From Vibrio owensii CAIM 1854 = LMG 25443 (lineage in GTDB: Bacteria; Pseudomonadota; Gammaproteobacteria; Enterobacterales; Vibrionaceae): 61,178 nucleotides of DNA. The position numbers and the translations under genes were made by a program. Below, piece after piece: positions 33,579 through 43,210 of the stretch (positions within the stretch are counted from its first letter, which is position 1; the number at the start of each line of letters is the position of its first letter). The notes under the pieces were generated by a model, which did not search any database, was not told where the DNA came from, and saw nothing but the letters and a program-made list of their open reading frames with translations. The DNA is taken from NCBI RefSeq assembly GCF_000817815.1, contig NZ_JPRD01000066.1, forward strand, positions 1 to 61,178. Reading direction: 5' to 3'.

Positions 33579-34499
33579 ATGAATGATTTGTTTACTAAAA
33601 CCGATTATTCGCTTTACTCCAACTCAATGTCGTTTCTACGTCGACCGTACATCAAAAATCCAGTATCGGCAGACGCAGACGTTGTAGTGCTAGGGGTTCC
33701 TCTGGACATGGCGACTTCTGGTCGTCCTGGTGCACGTATGGGTCCAGATGCGATCCGTCGTGCATCAGTAAACCTTGCTTGGGAAGGCAAGAAGTTCCCT
33801 TGGGACTTCAACGTATTTGATAAATTGAAAGTGATCGACGCAGGTGACCTTGTGTTCGATTGTGGTGATGCTGAAGATTTCACTTACCGCCTAGAAGCGG
33901 CAACAAGTGAGATTCTAAAGAGCGGCAAGACAATGCTAGGCTTGGGTGGTGATCACTTCATCACGCTACCAATCCTACGTGCTTACGCAAAACACCATGG
34001 TCAAATGGCACTGATTCACTTCGATGCGCACACTGACACATACGCAAACGGCAGTTCTTACGACCACGGTACTATGTTCTACCATGCGCCAAAAGAAGGT
34101 CTGATTTCTGCGAAGAACTCAGTTCAAATTGGTATTCGTACTGAATATGACCAACAAGATCACGGCTTCAATGTGATCAACGCGATGCAAGCGAACGACA
34201 TGTCGGTAGAAGAGATTCTGGCAGAGATTCGTCGCACGGTTGCGGATAAGCCTGTGTATGTCACTTTTGACATCGACTGTCTGGATCCAGCATTTGCTCC
34301 GGGTACTGGTACGCCAGTTTGTGGCGGTCTGAACTCAGATAAAATTCTGAAGATCATTCGTGGTTTCGCTGGCATGAACATCGTAGGTATGGACGTAGTG
34401 GAAGTCTCGCCTCCTTACGATCACAGCGATGTAACGGCCTTGGCTGGCGCGACAATCGCACTTGAGTTGCTTTACGCTTACGCTTCAGGCCGTGAATAA
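33579..34499 (+). CDS. speB: Agmatinase
   Basis: A 306-residue Mn-dependent ureohydrolase that turns agmatine into putrescine and urea. The three ureohydrolase signatures are intact: LGLGGDHFIT, ALIHFDAHTDT and VYVTFDIDCLDPAFAPGTGTP, with the metal-binding His and Asp residues. Second gene of the speAB operon; no urease is visible to use the urea. Followed by a terminator. Confidence 0.96.
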   Translation: MNDLFTKTDYSLYSNSMSFLRRPYIKNPVSADADVVVLGVPLDMATSGRPGARMGPDAIRRASVNLAWEGKKFPWDFNVFDKLKVIDAGDLVFDCGDAEDFTYRLEAATSEILKSGKTMLGLGGDHFITLPILRAYAKHHGQMALIHFDAHTDTYANGSSYDHGTMFYHAPKEGLISAKNSVQIGIRTEYDQQDHGFNVINAMQANDMSVEEILAEIRRTVADKPVYVTFDIDCLDPAFAPGTGTPVCGGLNSDKILKIIRGFAGMNIVGMDVVEVSPPYDHSDVTALAGATIALELLYAYASGRE

Positions 34500-34530
34500 C
34501 GAAAGTTGTTCTCAATGAGCACAGAATTTC

Positions 34531-34555
34531 AAGGGGAGCTTCGGCTCCCTTTTTC
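34531..34555 (+). terminator. Terminator after speB
   Basis: Stem with a TTCG loop (34531-34551) followed by a T-run. Confidence 0.88.
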
Positions 34556-34761
34556 GTTTTCAACACTCAACAAAAATAGATTAGATTTTCTAATCCAAAA
34601 CATAGATTTTTATCTTGCTCAACTTCACACTTTTTGATTGCTAAGTCAGCACTCAAGCTCTAATATCTCGCGCCTAGATTCCCTAATCACTTTGTTTATT
34701 TGGCTCTCCTATATGGAGCGCTAAGGCTTTTTACGTCTTAAATTTCTGGAGAGATACGCAA

Positions 34762-35967
34762 ATGTCCGCCTCGTTTCCATTAGCGAAACTTACCTTTTTA
34801 ATCGCAATTCTGACTGCCGTAGGTCAAATGACTCAAACGATGTACGTGCCTTCTATCGGTCATATGGCGGGTGAGTTCTTGGTATCAGCGTCTTCACTTC
34901 AAGCTGTGATGGCATGTTACCTGATCCCTTATGGTCTATCGCAGTTCGTGTACGGTACGCTTTCTGATCGTCTTGGTCGCAAGCCGATCATCATTGCGGG
35001 TTTGATCATCTACATTCTTGGTACTTTGGTGGCGCTATTTGCTCATGAGTACGAATGGTTTCTAGCAGGCAGCTTCATCCAAGGTTTGGGTATTGGCTGT
35101 GGTGGAGCTATGTCTCGTACACTGACTCGTGACTGCTTTGAGGGTGCAGAGTTGCACCGCGCAAACAGCTTGATCAGCATGTGTGTAATTTTCTCACCAT
35201 TGATTGCGCCAGTATTGGGCGGCTACCTAACTGAAGCTTTCGGTTGGCGTTCAAGTTACCTGTTCCTAGCACTATTTGGTATCGCGGTGGTCATCACCAT
35301 GATGACAAGCATGATGGAAACCTTGCCGAAAGAGCGTCGCAAACATGAGCCTGTGGCAAAGAGCTACAAGTTCGTGCTTTCAGACAAACGCTTCCAAGGT
35401 TTCTTGTTAGTGTTGGTCGCAACGTTCGCAGGCGTAGCAGTATTTGAAGCAGCAGCCGGTGTGCTACTGGGCGGCGTGCTTGGTTTACCAGCAACCACAG
35501 TAAGCTTGCTGTTTGTCTTGCCGATTCCAGGTTACTTAGTCGGTGCAGGCTTATCTAGCTACATCGCGCAACGTCGCTCTGAGCGCCGTGCTTTAAATGT
35601 TGGTCTAGTCGCTATCTTAGTTGGCTCAGCAGTCGTATTGATTCCGGGTCTGTTTGGTCTAACAACGGCGTTGACTCTGATTGGCGGTGCAACCATTTAC
35701 TTCTTGGGTGCAGGTATTTTGTTCCCAGCGGCAACAACAGGTGCACTGTCACCGTTCCCATACCACGCGGGCACTGGCGGTGCGATTTTGGGTGGCATGC
35801 AAAACCTAGGTGCGGGTATCGCGACGCTGTTGGCTTCGTTCTTCCCGGCACAAGACCAAATGCCGCTAGGTTGTTTGATGATGGCAATGTCGATCATTGC
35901 TATGTTTGGTTTGCGTTGGGTTAATCGCAAGCACGATCACTCAAACGAAATGCCATTGGCGATCTAA
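34762..35967 (+). CDS. emrD: EmrD-like multidrug efflux MFS transporter
   Basis: A 401-residue, twelve-helix major facilitator of the Bcr/CflA/EmrD drug:H+ antiporter group. Segments such as VGQMTQTMYVPSIGHMA, LSDRLGRKPIIIAG (motif A), AMSRTLTRDCFEGAELHRAN and FLGAGILFPAATTGALSPFP match E. coli EmrD closely as remembered. It exports hydrophobic or amphipathic compounds across the inner membrane. Single gene with its own terminator and a strong GGAGAG before the start. Confidence 0.88.
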   Translation: MSASFPLAKLTFLIAILTAVGQMTQTMYVPSIGHMAGEFLVSASSLQAVMACYLIPYGLSQFVYGTLSDRLGRKPIIIAGLIIYILGTLVALFAHEYEWFLAGSFIQGLGIGCGGAMSRTLTRDCFEGAELHRANSLISMCVIFSPLIAPVLGGYLTEAFGWRSSYLFLALFGIAVVITMMTSMMETLPKERRKHEPVAKSYKFVLSDKRFQGFLLVLVATFAGVAVFEAAAGVLLGGVLGLPATTVSLLFVLPIPGYLVGAGLSSYIAQRRSERRALNVGLVAILVGSAVVLIPGLFGLTTALTLIGGATIYFLGAGILFPAATTGALSPFPYHAGTGGAILGGMQNLGAGIATLLASFFPAQDQMPLGCLMMAMSIIAMFGLRWVNRKHDHSNEMPLAI

Positions 35968-35986
35968 AATCTGACTCTCATCACCC

Positions 35987-36020
35987 AAAAGGGACATGCT
36001 GAAAAGTGTGTCCCTTTTTT
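35987..36020 (+). terminator. Terminator after emrD
   Basis: Ten-base-pair stem (35987-35996 with 36009-36018) with a 12-base loop and a T6 tail. Confidence 0.88.
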
Positions 36021-36233
36021 GTTGCACACATCTTACCCTTTAGCTCTCATCCACCAGCAATTGCATTTAACATCCCATCCAATCTTTGCTAAAAAGAACA
36101 GTTGCTTATACAGAAATTATTCGTTTGCCATTCGATATAAAGATATTCACTGGAAGAACACAAACGTACTTTTACTCGCAAGATAAATGAATGGCGAAAA
36201 AACACGAGAAGAGTACACAATAAGGATACACAG

Positions 36234-38399
36234 ATGCGTTTCACTTTAACCACGTTGGCCGTATCGGTCGCGCTAGTCGCCGGATGCAGCAATCAAGGAT
36301 TACCAACCATGAACCATTACTCCCAATCGCAACTCGTTGCTCAACAAACCCAAGCACCCGTTGCAAAAAAAGTCCCTCATGCAATGAATATTCATGGTGA
36401 TACACGAATCGATAATTACTACTGGATGCGTGATGATGAGCGCCAAGATCCAGAAATCTTGCAACACCTTGAGCAAGAGAATCAGTACGCAGAAACCGTT
36501 TTAAAACACACCGAAGCACTGCAAGAACAGCTTTTTGAAGAGATCAAAGGGCGTATTGCAAAAGATGACAATTCAGTTCCGGTTCGAAAAGGCAGTTACT
36601 ACTACTCAAATGAAGTGACAGGCGACAACGAGTACGAAGTTCACCTGCGTGCAAAAGACTTTGCAGGTAAAGATAAGCAAGTCATCTTAGATGTTAACGA
36701 GCTAGCAAAAGAACATGAGTTTTTCAGTATTGGCGGCTTAACGATCAGCCCAAATGAAAACTTGTTGGCTTATGGCGAAGATACGCTGAGTCGCCGCATT
36801 TACACCATCAAGATCAAAGACCTCACGACGGGCAAATATCTAAAAGATGAAATTGAAGGTGCATCAAGTGCGATTGCGTGGCAAAACGACAACCAAGCTT
36901 TCTACTACATCAAGAAAGACCCGCAAACACTTTTAGGTTATCAAGTTTACCGCCATGTATTGGGCACGCCTCAAACAAGCGATGAGCTGATCTACGAAGA
37001 AACTGATAGCGCTTACTACACCTTCTTGAGTAAGAGTAAAGACGGTGAACAAGTTTACATTTGGCACTCAAGTACAGAAACAAGTGGCGTGTCTGTGATT
37101 GATGCTAACAACCCGAATGCCAAAGCCGAAGCTTTCTACCCTAGAGAGACTGGTATTGAGTACAGCATCGCCAAACTGGGAGATTGGTACTACATCTACA
37201 CTAACTACCAAGCTGTCAACTTTCGTTTGATGAAAGTGAAAGCAGAAGAGATGCATGACCGCTCTAAATGGGTCGATGTCATTCCTGCTAACGACAATTC
37301 TCAGCTAGTTGATTTCGACTTGTTTGACGATCACCTTGTTTATGAGCAGCGTACGAATGGCTTGTCGACCGTGAAGGTTCGTCAATTATCAACAGGAAAA
37401 GAGTTTCCACTCGAGTTCAACGATACGGCTTTTGCTGCTTATCTAACGGGCAACCTTGAACTAGACAATTCAAAAGTACGCATCTACTACAGTAGCTTGA
37501 CGACACCGGGGACTTACTACGATTTCGACCTAAATACAGGTGAATCTGAAATCATGAAGCAAACACCGGTACTTGGTGATTTTGATGCCGATAACTACCA
37601 GTCAGAGCGAATCATGATAACTGCTCGTGATGGTAAACAAGTGCCAGTTTCATTGGTTTACCGCAAAGACCTATTCAAGAAAGACGGCACCAACCCAATC
37701 TACCAGTACGGTTACGGCTCATACGGTTCCACCATCGAGCCAACATTCCGTTCAACTCGTTTGAGCTTACTTGATCGCGGATTCGTGTACGCAATCGCGC
37801 ATATTCGTGGTTCAGAAATGCTTGGGCGTCCTTGGTATGAAGATGGCAAAAAGCTGACTAAACAAAACACTTTCAATGACTTCATCGACGTAACCAAAGG
37901 ACTTGTTGAAGAAGGTTATGGCGCAAAAGATAAAGTGTTTGCGGTTGGTGGTTCTGCGGGCGGCCTGCTGATGGGCGCAATAATCAACCAAGCACCAGAG
38001 CTCTACCGTGGTATTGGCGCGCACGTTCCGTTTGTTGATGTCGTGACGACCATGTTGGATGAATCAATTCCTCTAACCACCAACGAATACGATGAGTGGG
38101 GAAATCCAAACGACAAAACCTACTATGACTACATGCTGAGCTACTCACCGTACGACAACGTGAAGGCTCAGAATTATCCGAACATGTTAGTGACAACGGG
38201 TTTGCATGACTCACAAGTTCAGTACTTTGAGCCAATGAAGTGGGTAGCAAAACTCCGCGAGATGAAGACTGATGACAATGTCTTGCTATTCAAAACCGAT
38301 ATGGAAGCAGGCCACGGCGGTGCTTCTGGTCGATTCAAACGATTAAAAGAAGACGCGCTTGAGTACGCTTTCTTCCTAGATCTGTTGGAGACAAAATAA
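36234..38399 (+). CDS. ptrB: Oligopeptidase B-like S9 serine peptidase, lipoprotein form
   Basis: A 721-residue prolyl-oligopeptidase-family enzyme. The signal MRFTLTTLAVSVALVAGC ends in a good lipobox (VAGC), so this copy is exported and lipidated, unlike cytosolic E. coli PtrB. A beta-propeller spans about residues 100-430. The catalytic domain has YQYGYGSYG, the nucleophile Ser near residue 574 in GGSAGG, the Asp region TTGLHDSQVQY and the catalytic His in EAGHGG. It cleaves peptides after basic residues. The YEDGKKLTKQNTFNDF segment is typical of oligopeptidase B. Confidence 0.93.
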   Translation: MRFTLTTLAVSVALVAGCSNQGLPTMNHYSQSQLVAQQTQAPVAKKVPHAMNIHGDTRIDNYYWMRDDERQDPEILQHLEQENQYAETVLKHTEALQEQLFEEIKGRIAKDDNSVPVRKGSYYYSNEVTGDNEYEVHLRAKDFAGKDKQVILDVNELAKEHEFFSIGGLTISPNENLLAYGEDTLSRRIYTIKIKDLTTGKYLKDEIEGASSAIAWQNDNQAFYYIKKDPQTLLGYQVYRHVLGTPQTSDELIYEETDSAYYTFLSKSKDGEQVYIWHSSTETSGVSVIDANNPNAKAEAFYPRETGIEYSIAKLGDWYYIYTNYQAVNFRLMKVKAEEMHDRSKWVDVIPANDNSQLVDFDLFDDHLVYEQRTNGLSTVKVRQLSTGKEFPLEFNDTAFAAYLTGNLELDNSKVRIYYSSLTTPGTYYDFDLNTGESEIMKQTPVLGDFDADNYQSERIMITARDGKQVPVSLVYRKDLFKKDGTNPIYQYGYGSYGSTIEPTFRSTRLSLLDRGFVYAIAHIRGSEMLGRPWYEDGKKLTKQNTFNDFIDVTKGLVEEGYGAKDKVFAVGGSAGGLLMGAIINQAPELYRGIGAHVPFVDVVTTMLDESIPLTTNEYDEWGNPNDKTYYDYMLSYSPYDNVKAQNYPNMLVTTGLHDSQVQYFEPMKWVAKLREMKTDDNVLLFKTDMEAGHGGASGRFKRLKEDALEYAFFLDLLETK

Positions 38400-38434
38400 G
38401 CTTTAGTCATCATTCACTATGAGTCATCGAAAAC

Positions 38435-38461
38435 AATGCCCGCTTTTACGCGGGCATTTTT
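38435..38461 (+). terminator. Terminator after ptrB
   Basis: Nine-base-pair stem (38435-38443 with 38450-38458) with a 6-base loop and a T-run. Confidence 0.88.
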
Positions 38462-38510
38462 CAATCTAGATACTCGGTGACATGACTCAGATGAGACAAC
38501 AGAAAGAAAA

Positions 38511-38535
38511 ACGCCTACTCACAGCGAGTAGGCGT
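38511..38535 (-). terminator. Terminator after the porin gene
   Basis: Ten-base-pair perfect stem (38511-38520 with 38526-38535); on the minus strand it is followed by TTTTT. Confidence 0.88.
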
Positions 38536-38578
38536 CAACACAATAAATGTGTTTAGGCAGTAGAAACTGTCCTATTTA

Positions 38579-39559
38579 TTAGAAGTAGTAACGAGCACCT
38601 AGAGTCCAGTAGTCGTTTTCTTCAGCATTAATGTCGTTACCTAGGTCAAACTGATAAGCGGCAAAAGTTACGAATGCTGGAGTGATAGCGTATTCCGCTT
38701 GCAGCGCTGATTGACTAAATAGAGTCTTACTAGTCTTATCATTTTCTACAGACTCGTAGTTAACACTAAACGTCCAATCATTTACGCCGTAAGCCAGTAA
38801 ACCTTCAAGCTGAACTGTTTCTGGAAGACTTAGGTAGAAATATTCGTTCATACCGTAAACTACAGCAGCATACAAACCAGAGCCGTATTTACCGTAATTA
38901 GCAGAGAATACATGAGATGTCGCAGATTCGTTCTTAGTACCGATTTGACGGTCACCGCCACTGTAAACGTAGCCTAGACCAAAGCCTGCTAGTTCAGTGC
39001 TCAGAGCGATTTGGCCACGAGCATCATACATATCGTGCTCACCTTGCCAACCAAGACCTAGGTTAAAGCCGAAGCCTTCACCAAACTCAAAACCCTTACG
39101 GTAGCTAAGCATACGTTCTGCACGAGCCGAGCCAAGGTTGTATTGATCTGCGTACAAGAAGTCGTTGGCAAACGCGATTGGTAAATCCGCAACACCCGCT
39201 ACGTCGTAGTATGGTGACCATTGTGTACCAGCAACAACACGACCAAACTGCTCATGTGTCGCACCAATGTAACCCAAACGAGTGTTGAACGAGCTTTCAC
39301 CACCGTCTAGTAGCTTGATAGACCATTCGCCTTTAGCGTCAACTGTCACACCGTTACCGATGTCCTGTTTACCGCCAACATTGATACGAGGAGATACGTC
39401 ATGAATGCGTACATCTTCCTCAAAGTACTCACCCACGCCCACAGAAACGTGGCCGCCGATAGAGAGAGATGTGCCTTCGCTGTTGTAAACTTCAGCTGCG
39501 AAAGCTTGAGAACCACATGCTAGTGCCGCCACTGCAACGGCTAGAGTTTTCATTTTCAT
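38579..39559 (-). CDS. Gram-negative porin
   Basis: A 326-residue outer-membrane protein with a signal peptide (MKMKTLAVAVAALACGSQAFA). It has alternating aromatic beta-strand patterns and the general-porin cues (GRVVAGTQWSPYYDVAG, LGYVYSGGDRQIG, TLGARYYF with terminal Phe). A 16-strand trimeric porin is expected. The start is at 39559; the frame extends to 39568, but the spacing to GGATG favours the internal ATG. Its own long AT-rich upstream region (39560-39720) suggests complex control. Confidence 0.9.
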   Translation of the reverse strand: MKMKTLAVAVAALACGSQAFAAEVYNSEGTSLSIGGHVSVGVGEYFEEDVRIHDVSPRINVGGKQDIGNGVTVDAKGEWSIKLLDGGESSFNTRLGYIGATHEQFGRVVAGTQWSPYYDVAGVADLPIAFANDFLYADQYNLGSARAERMLSYRKGFEFGEGFGFNLGLGWQGEHDMYDARGQIALSTELAGFGLGYVYSGGDRQIGTKNESATSHVFSANYGKYGSGLYAAVVYGMNEYFYLSLPETVQLEGLLAYGVNDWTFSVNYESVENDKTSKTLFSQSALQAEYAITPAFVTFAAYQFDLGNDINAEENDYWTLGARYYF

Positions 39560-39722
39560 TGTTAACATCCATATAGTTGTTTGTACTGGTTCGCCCCGAC
39601 AGCAAAATAAAATGCATCAATCGCAACGAACAGATAACAAAGTAGTAATGAAATATAAATAAAACAAATACTTTCTTATGCAACTGGTGTTATTTGTGGC
39701 TAATTTTTGATCACGATCCCAT

Positions 39723-39749
39723 AAAAAAAGGGAACTTTTCAGTTCCCTT
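39723..39749 (-). terminator. Terminator of the nine-gene metal-uptake operon
   Basis: Nine-base-pair stem (39728-39736 with 39741-39749) with a 4-base loop; followed on the minus strand by a T-run. Confidence 0.88.
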
Positions 39750-39774
39750 CATAATTTGTGTGGTGTTTTGCGTG

Positions 39775-40644
39775 TTACAACTGCCAGCGTGCGAGTGGCT
39801 TCTCAGTTTTGATACCTTTACTGCCCCATCGGTCAATAACATCAATTTGCAGTATGCGATCCCGTGAAACTAATGAAGTTAACGTTTTTGACGGGCGTTT
39901 ATCAGTGATCAGCCACAGAGTTTCATCTTCCTCAAATTGAGCTTTTAAAGATAGTTTCTCTGCCTCTGACCATTCCAATTCTGGTTTGAATTGGCGATCG
40001 ACCACAAACAGTTGGTTTCCCGATGCAAAATCTTCTAACGATTCACCCAACAATACCACCGAATCGATCTCTTTTTCGAAAATTACGTCTTGTTGTTGAT
40101 TGATCAGTTCCCGTACGTCTAGCATCAAGGCTTGCTGGTTCTTTTCAATCTGAGCTTGATATTGAGGGTATACCTTTTGTAGATCCTCACCAACAATCGC
40201 TGCCATTCGAATCAAGTTGCTCGGATTCATCCACGCGTATTTCGAAGTCTCACCATTATCCAACGTTAATGCCGCAACGCCTTGCGCTCTCGGTGAAATC
40301 GCTTGCGAGGCATCAATCTCTATCAAGCGCACATTTCCCTGACGCGCATACACAAAAGTAGGGTCTTGATGCCAAACAGCACCTAACGTGATCGCTACCG
40401 TTGCATTCTTTCCTGCTGCGGTAGCTTGTTCATGTCCTTTGCTTGCAAACCAATTCACCAAACGTTCAATCCCATAACGTTTAGGCGGCAAGTAAGTCGT
40501 CTCGATGTCCGTACCTTGCATCAACTGCTGAGCCAACATGTAGGTCACAGGAGTACTCGTAACGATGTCTTTGGCAAAAGCAAACGGCGCTGCTGTACTC
40601 GCTATTGCCAAGCTCAATCCCATAATTATCTTTTTCGTGTTCAT
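39775..40644 (-). CDS. Second metal ABC transporter substrate-binding protein, atypical
   Basis: A 289-residue exported protein (signal MNTKKIIMGLSLAIASTAAPFAFA). The fold resembles cluster A-I metal-binding proteins (IVTSTPVTYMLAQQLMQGTDIETTYLP, then TSKYAWMNPSNLIRMAAIVGEDL), but the usual ligand histidines are missing: the position of PHxW/DPxN reads YAWMNPSN, and few His are present overall. It may bind a metal chelate or help the permease rather than hold a bare ion. Last gene of the nine-gene operon, directly after the permease. The start at 40644 leaves a 16-base gap. Confidence 0.75.
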   Translation of the reverse strand: MNTKKIIMGLSLAIASTAAPFAFAKDIVTSTPVTYMLAQQLMQGTDIETTYLPPKRYGIERLVNWFASKGHEQATAAGKNATVAITLGAVWHQDPTFVYARQGNVRLIEIDASQAISPRAQGVAALTLDNGETSKYAWMNPSNLIRMAAIVGEDLQKVYPQYQAQIEKNQQALMLDVRELINQQQDVIFEKEIDSVVLLGESLEDFASGNQLFVVDRQFKPELEWSEAEKLSLKAQFEEDETLWLITDKRPSKTLTSLVSRDRILQIDVIDRWGSKGIKTEKPLARWQL

Positions 40645-40660
40645 ATTCGAATATCCAGAT

Positions 40661-41536
40661 TTAAGCTTTACGCACAATGCGATACATGGTCGCAGTTAAG
40701 AAGAAGGTTGCCGAAACAATGATGATCGACGCGCCAGATGGCACAGGGAGTTCCAACTCCATCGGTAAGACCGTACCAACCAAGCACGCGATGGTCGCCA
40801 GCAGTGATGAGAGCAACACAAAGCTGCCCATTCTTTTAGTAAGAAGGCGGGCTGTTGCACCAGGAATCAGCAGTAATGCCCCAACTAATACGGCGCCAAT
40901 GATCTTCACCGCTGCAATGGTCACAAGCGTGATCATCATGACGAACAAGTAATCGTAGAAGCTGGTATTGAATCCACGGACACGTGCGATATCTGGACTG
41001 ATACAAGTCAGTAATATGCGGTTAAATGTCGGGATCAAAAGCAATAAAATGATCAAGCAACTCACGGCCAGAATCGTAATGTCTCTGTCTGTTACCGTCA
41101 GAATTGAACCAAATAGAACATTCTCTAGCATGTGGATGTTGATCTTGCGTGCCACGTACATCAGCAAGGCTGCACCGACCGCCAGTGCCAGTGCTAGAAA
41201 TACGCCGACTAATGTATCGTAAGGAACATTGGTTCGATTTCGCACGAAATGCAGCAGCAGTGCGAAGATCATGCAGAAGCTAAATAATCCAATGAATGGG
41301 TTTTCTGGTGGCTCACCAAGCAGTACACCAATCGCAATACCTGTTAGCGCAGCATGACCGACGGCCTCTGAAAAGAACGCTAAACGCTTCGCAATGACTA
41401 GCGTGCCTAAACCACCCAGCAAGGGACCAAGAATGAGCGCAGCCACTATCGCGTTGACCATAAACGCGTAAGCAAAACTGTCGCTAAGCCAACCCGCTTC
41501 CACACCAAGCAGAGCAAGCTCTCTTAACCAATCCAT
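40661..41536 (-). CDS. Metal ABC transporter permease (ZnuB/MntB type)
   Basis: A 291-residue inner-membrane protein with about eight or nine helices. AFMVNAIVAALILGPLLGGLGTLVIAKRLAFFSEAVGHAALTGIAIG is the conserved ABC-3 family core. It pairs with the ATPase encoded immediately upstream (one-base overlap) to import a divalent cation such as Zn, Mn or Fe. Confidence 0.93.
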   Translation of the reverse strand: MDWLRELALLGVEAGWLSDSFAYAFMVNAIVAALILGPLLGGLGTLVIAKRLAFFSEAVGHAALTGIAIGVLLGEPPENPFIGLFSFCMIFALLLHFVRNRTNVPYDTLVGVFLALALAVGAALLMYVARKINIHMLENVLFGSILTVTDRDITILAVSCLIILLLLIPTFNRILLTCISPDIARVRGFNTSFYDYLFVMMITLVTIAAVKIIGAVLVGALLLIPGATARLLTKRMGSFVLLSSLLATIACLVGTVLPMELELPVPSGASIIIVSATFFLTATMYRIVRKA

Positions 41537-42264
41537 TATGCCGCCTCCACTTTTGCTGTGTAGTGCTTAAATAGCGACTCGATACGTTCTGGACTCAATA
41601 CTTCTGAGTGGTGCCCTGACGCCACGATTTGACGATTCACGACATGGACCTGAGCATCCAAACGACGTACAGCCGTCACATCATGATGCACAGCAAGCAC
41701 GGTTTTACCTTCCCCAACAACTTCATGAATTAAACTTTCAAGGTAACGAACACCTTGCTCATCCATGCCCGTCGTTGGCTCATCCAAAACAAGCAGACTT
41801 GGATCGTCTAATAACGCTTGAGCGAATAAAACACGTTGCTGTTCCCCCCCCGATAACTGTCCCATTCGTCGGTCACTACGTGAAGCCATACCAACGCGCT
41901 CTAGTTGAGCAAGCGCTTGTTGAGTTTGCTTGGTTTTACGTCGCCAAAACAGCGGCACTCTGGTTTGGTTAAGCAATACGAAATCCATAACCGTGAGAGG
42001 CAGACTGGCTTCAAACATGGCTTTTTGCGGAACATAGCCGATTCTCGCAGTATGTTTGCTGTCTGGCCAATGGACAGAAATGTCACCAGTAAATGGGGTT
42101 AAGCCCAAAACAGAGCGCAAAAGAGAGGTCTTCCCGCCACCGTTAGGCCCCATGATGACGTGACATTGGCCAGCTTCAAATTGGGTTTGAATGTCTTGCA
42201 GAATCAGATTGTCGCCATATTGAAGGCTTACCCCGTCGAGAGAGATAGAAGGCCCTAACATCAA
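41536..42264 (-). CDS. Metal ABC transporter ATP-binding protein
   Basis: A 242-residue ATPase with Walker A GPNGGGKTSL, Q-loop YVPQKAMFE, signature LSGGEQQRV, Walker B LLVLDEPTTG and H-loop AVHHD. All catalytic motifs are intact. The gene overlaps its neighbours by 1 and 4 bases, indicating translational coupling in the metal-uptake operon. Confidence 0.94.
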   Translation of the reverse strand: MMLGPSISLDGVSLQYGDNLILQDIQTQFEAGQCHVIMGPNGGGKTSLLRSVLGLTPFTGDISVHWPDSKHTARIGYVPQKAMFEASLPLTVMDFVLLNQTRVPLFWRRKTKQTQQALAQLERVGMASRSDRRMGQLSGGEQQRVLFAQALLDDPSLLVLDEPTTGMDEQGVRYLESLIHEVVGEGKTVLAVHHDVTAVRRLDAQVHVVNRQIVASGHHSEVLSPERIESLFKHYTAKVEAA

Positions 42265-43187
42265 GCTTTCTCCTGTTCGTGCTTGTTCGCAACGAACTTC
42301 ATCGCTTCAATCAGAGTCGCGACGTTCTCACGCATTTCGACTTCAACCTTATTAGCTTCGTATTCGCCATGAGTCATGTGAGAAAAACGGTAAAGCTGCA
42401 CACCGGTCGCTTCTTCGATCGTGTCAACAAAGCGATTTGGCATGTTCAGTTCGTAAAACAGCACATCAATACCAGATTGGCGAATCTTCTCTATCGTTTC
42501 TTGCAACTGGCTTGCGCTTGGCTCTACACCATGAGCAGGTTCGATAACTGCTGCGACGTCGACGCCGAATTCCTGCAAGATGTAACCATAAGCATTATGC
42601 GTAGTAGCGACCTTCATGCCTGCTGTATCAAGTTGCCCTAAAGACAACATGGCATCACGCTTCAAAAGGCGGAATTTTTTTGCGTAAGAGCGAGCATTCT
42701 TGCGGTAATACGCAGCATTGTCTGGGTCGAGTTTGCTTAGCTCACTCGCTATCGTGTAGACCTTTTGAATCGTGGTAGATAAGCCAACAAACGTATGTGG
42801 GTTAACTGCGCCTTTCCCTACTGATTGACCCATCGCAGGTAACAGTGGTACTTCTTTGTTCGCCTCTATCACCACAAGATCGTCACGTTGTGAAGCTTGA
42901 ATCACTTTAAGAGCAAAATCATCGTGGCCGATACCATTGACCACAATCACATCCATTTGCTTCAAACGCTTTAGATCATTAGGTTGAGGTAAATAGTTAT
43001 GAGGGTTAAAGCCTGCATCAACCAGCGGTAGAATTTCTGCTTTGTCACCGACCACCGCTTTTACATAGCTATAGTACGGTTGAAGAGTAATACCAATATT
43101 GAGCTTATCTGCTGCAAAGCTCGATGAAGCTACTGCCAGCAATGCACTAGCCGTTATAATTCGACGTAGAAAAGATCGTTTCATCAT
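42261..43187 (-). CDS. Metal ABC transporter substrate-binding protein (ZnuA/TroA type)
   Basis: A 308-residue precursor starting MMKRSFLRRIITASALLAVASSSFAA. Metal-ligand histidines typical of cluster A-I proteins are present: NPHNYLPQPNDLKRL, NPHTFVGLS and EPAHGVEPSASQL. Specificity (Zn, Mn or Fe) cannot be told by eye, and no His-rich loop is seen. The start is at the Met pair near 43187; the longer frame overlaps the preceding gene. Confidence 0.92.
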   Translation of the reverse strand: MMKRSFLRRIITASALLAVASSSFAADKLNIGITLQPYYSYVKAVVGDKAEILPLVDAGFNPHNYLPQPNDLKRLKQMDVIVVNGIGHDDFALKVIQASQRDDLVVIEANKEVPLLPAMGQSVGKGAVNPHTFVGLSTTIQKVYTIASELSKLDPDNAAYYRKNARSYAKKFRLLKRDAMLSLGQLDTAGMKVATTHNAYGYILQEFGVDVAAVIEPAHGVEPSASQLQETIEKIRQSGIDVLFYELNMPNRFVDTIEEATGVQLYRFSHMTHGEYEANKVEVEMRENVATLIEAMKFVANKHEQEKA

Positions 43188-43210
43188 AGTTGTTATCGTT
43201 AAAATTGAGC

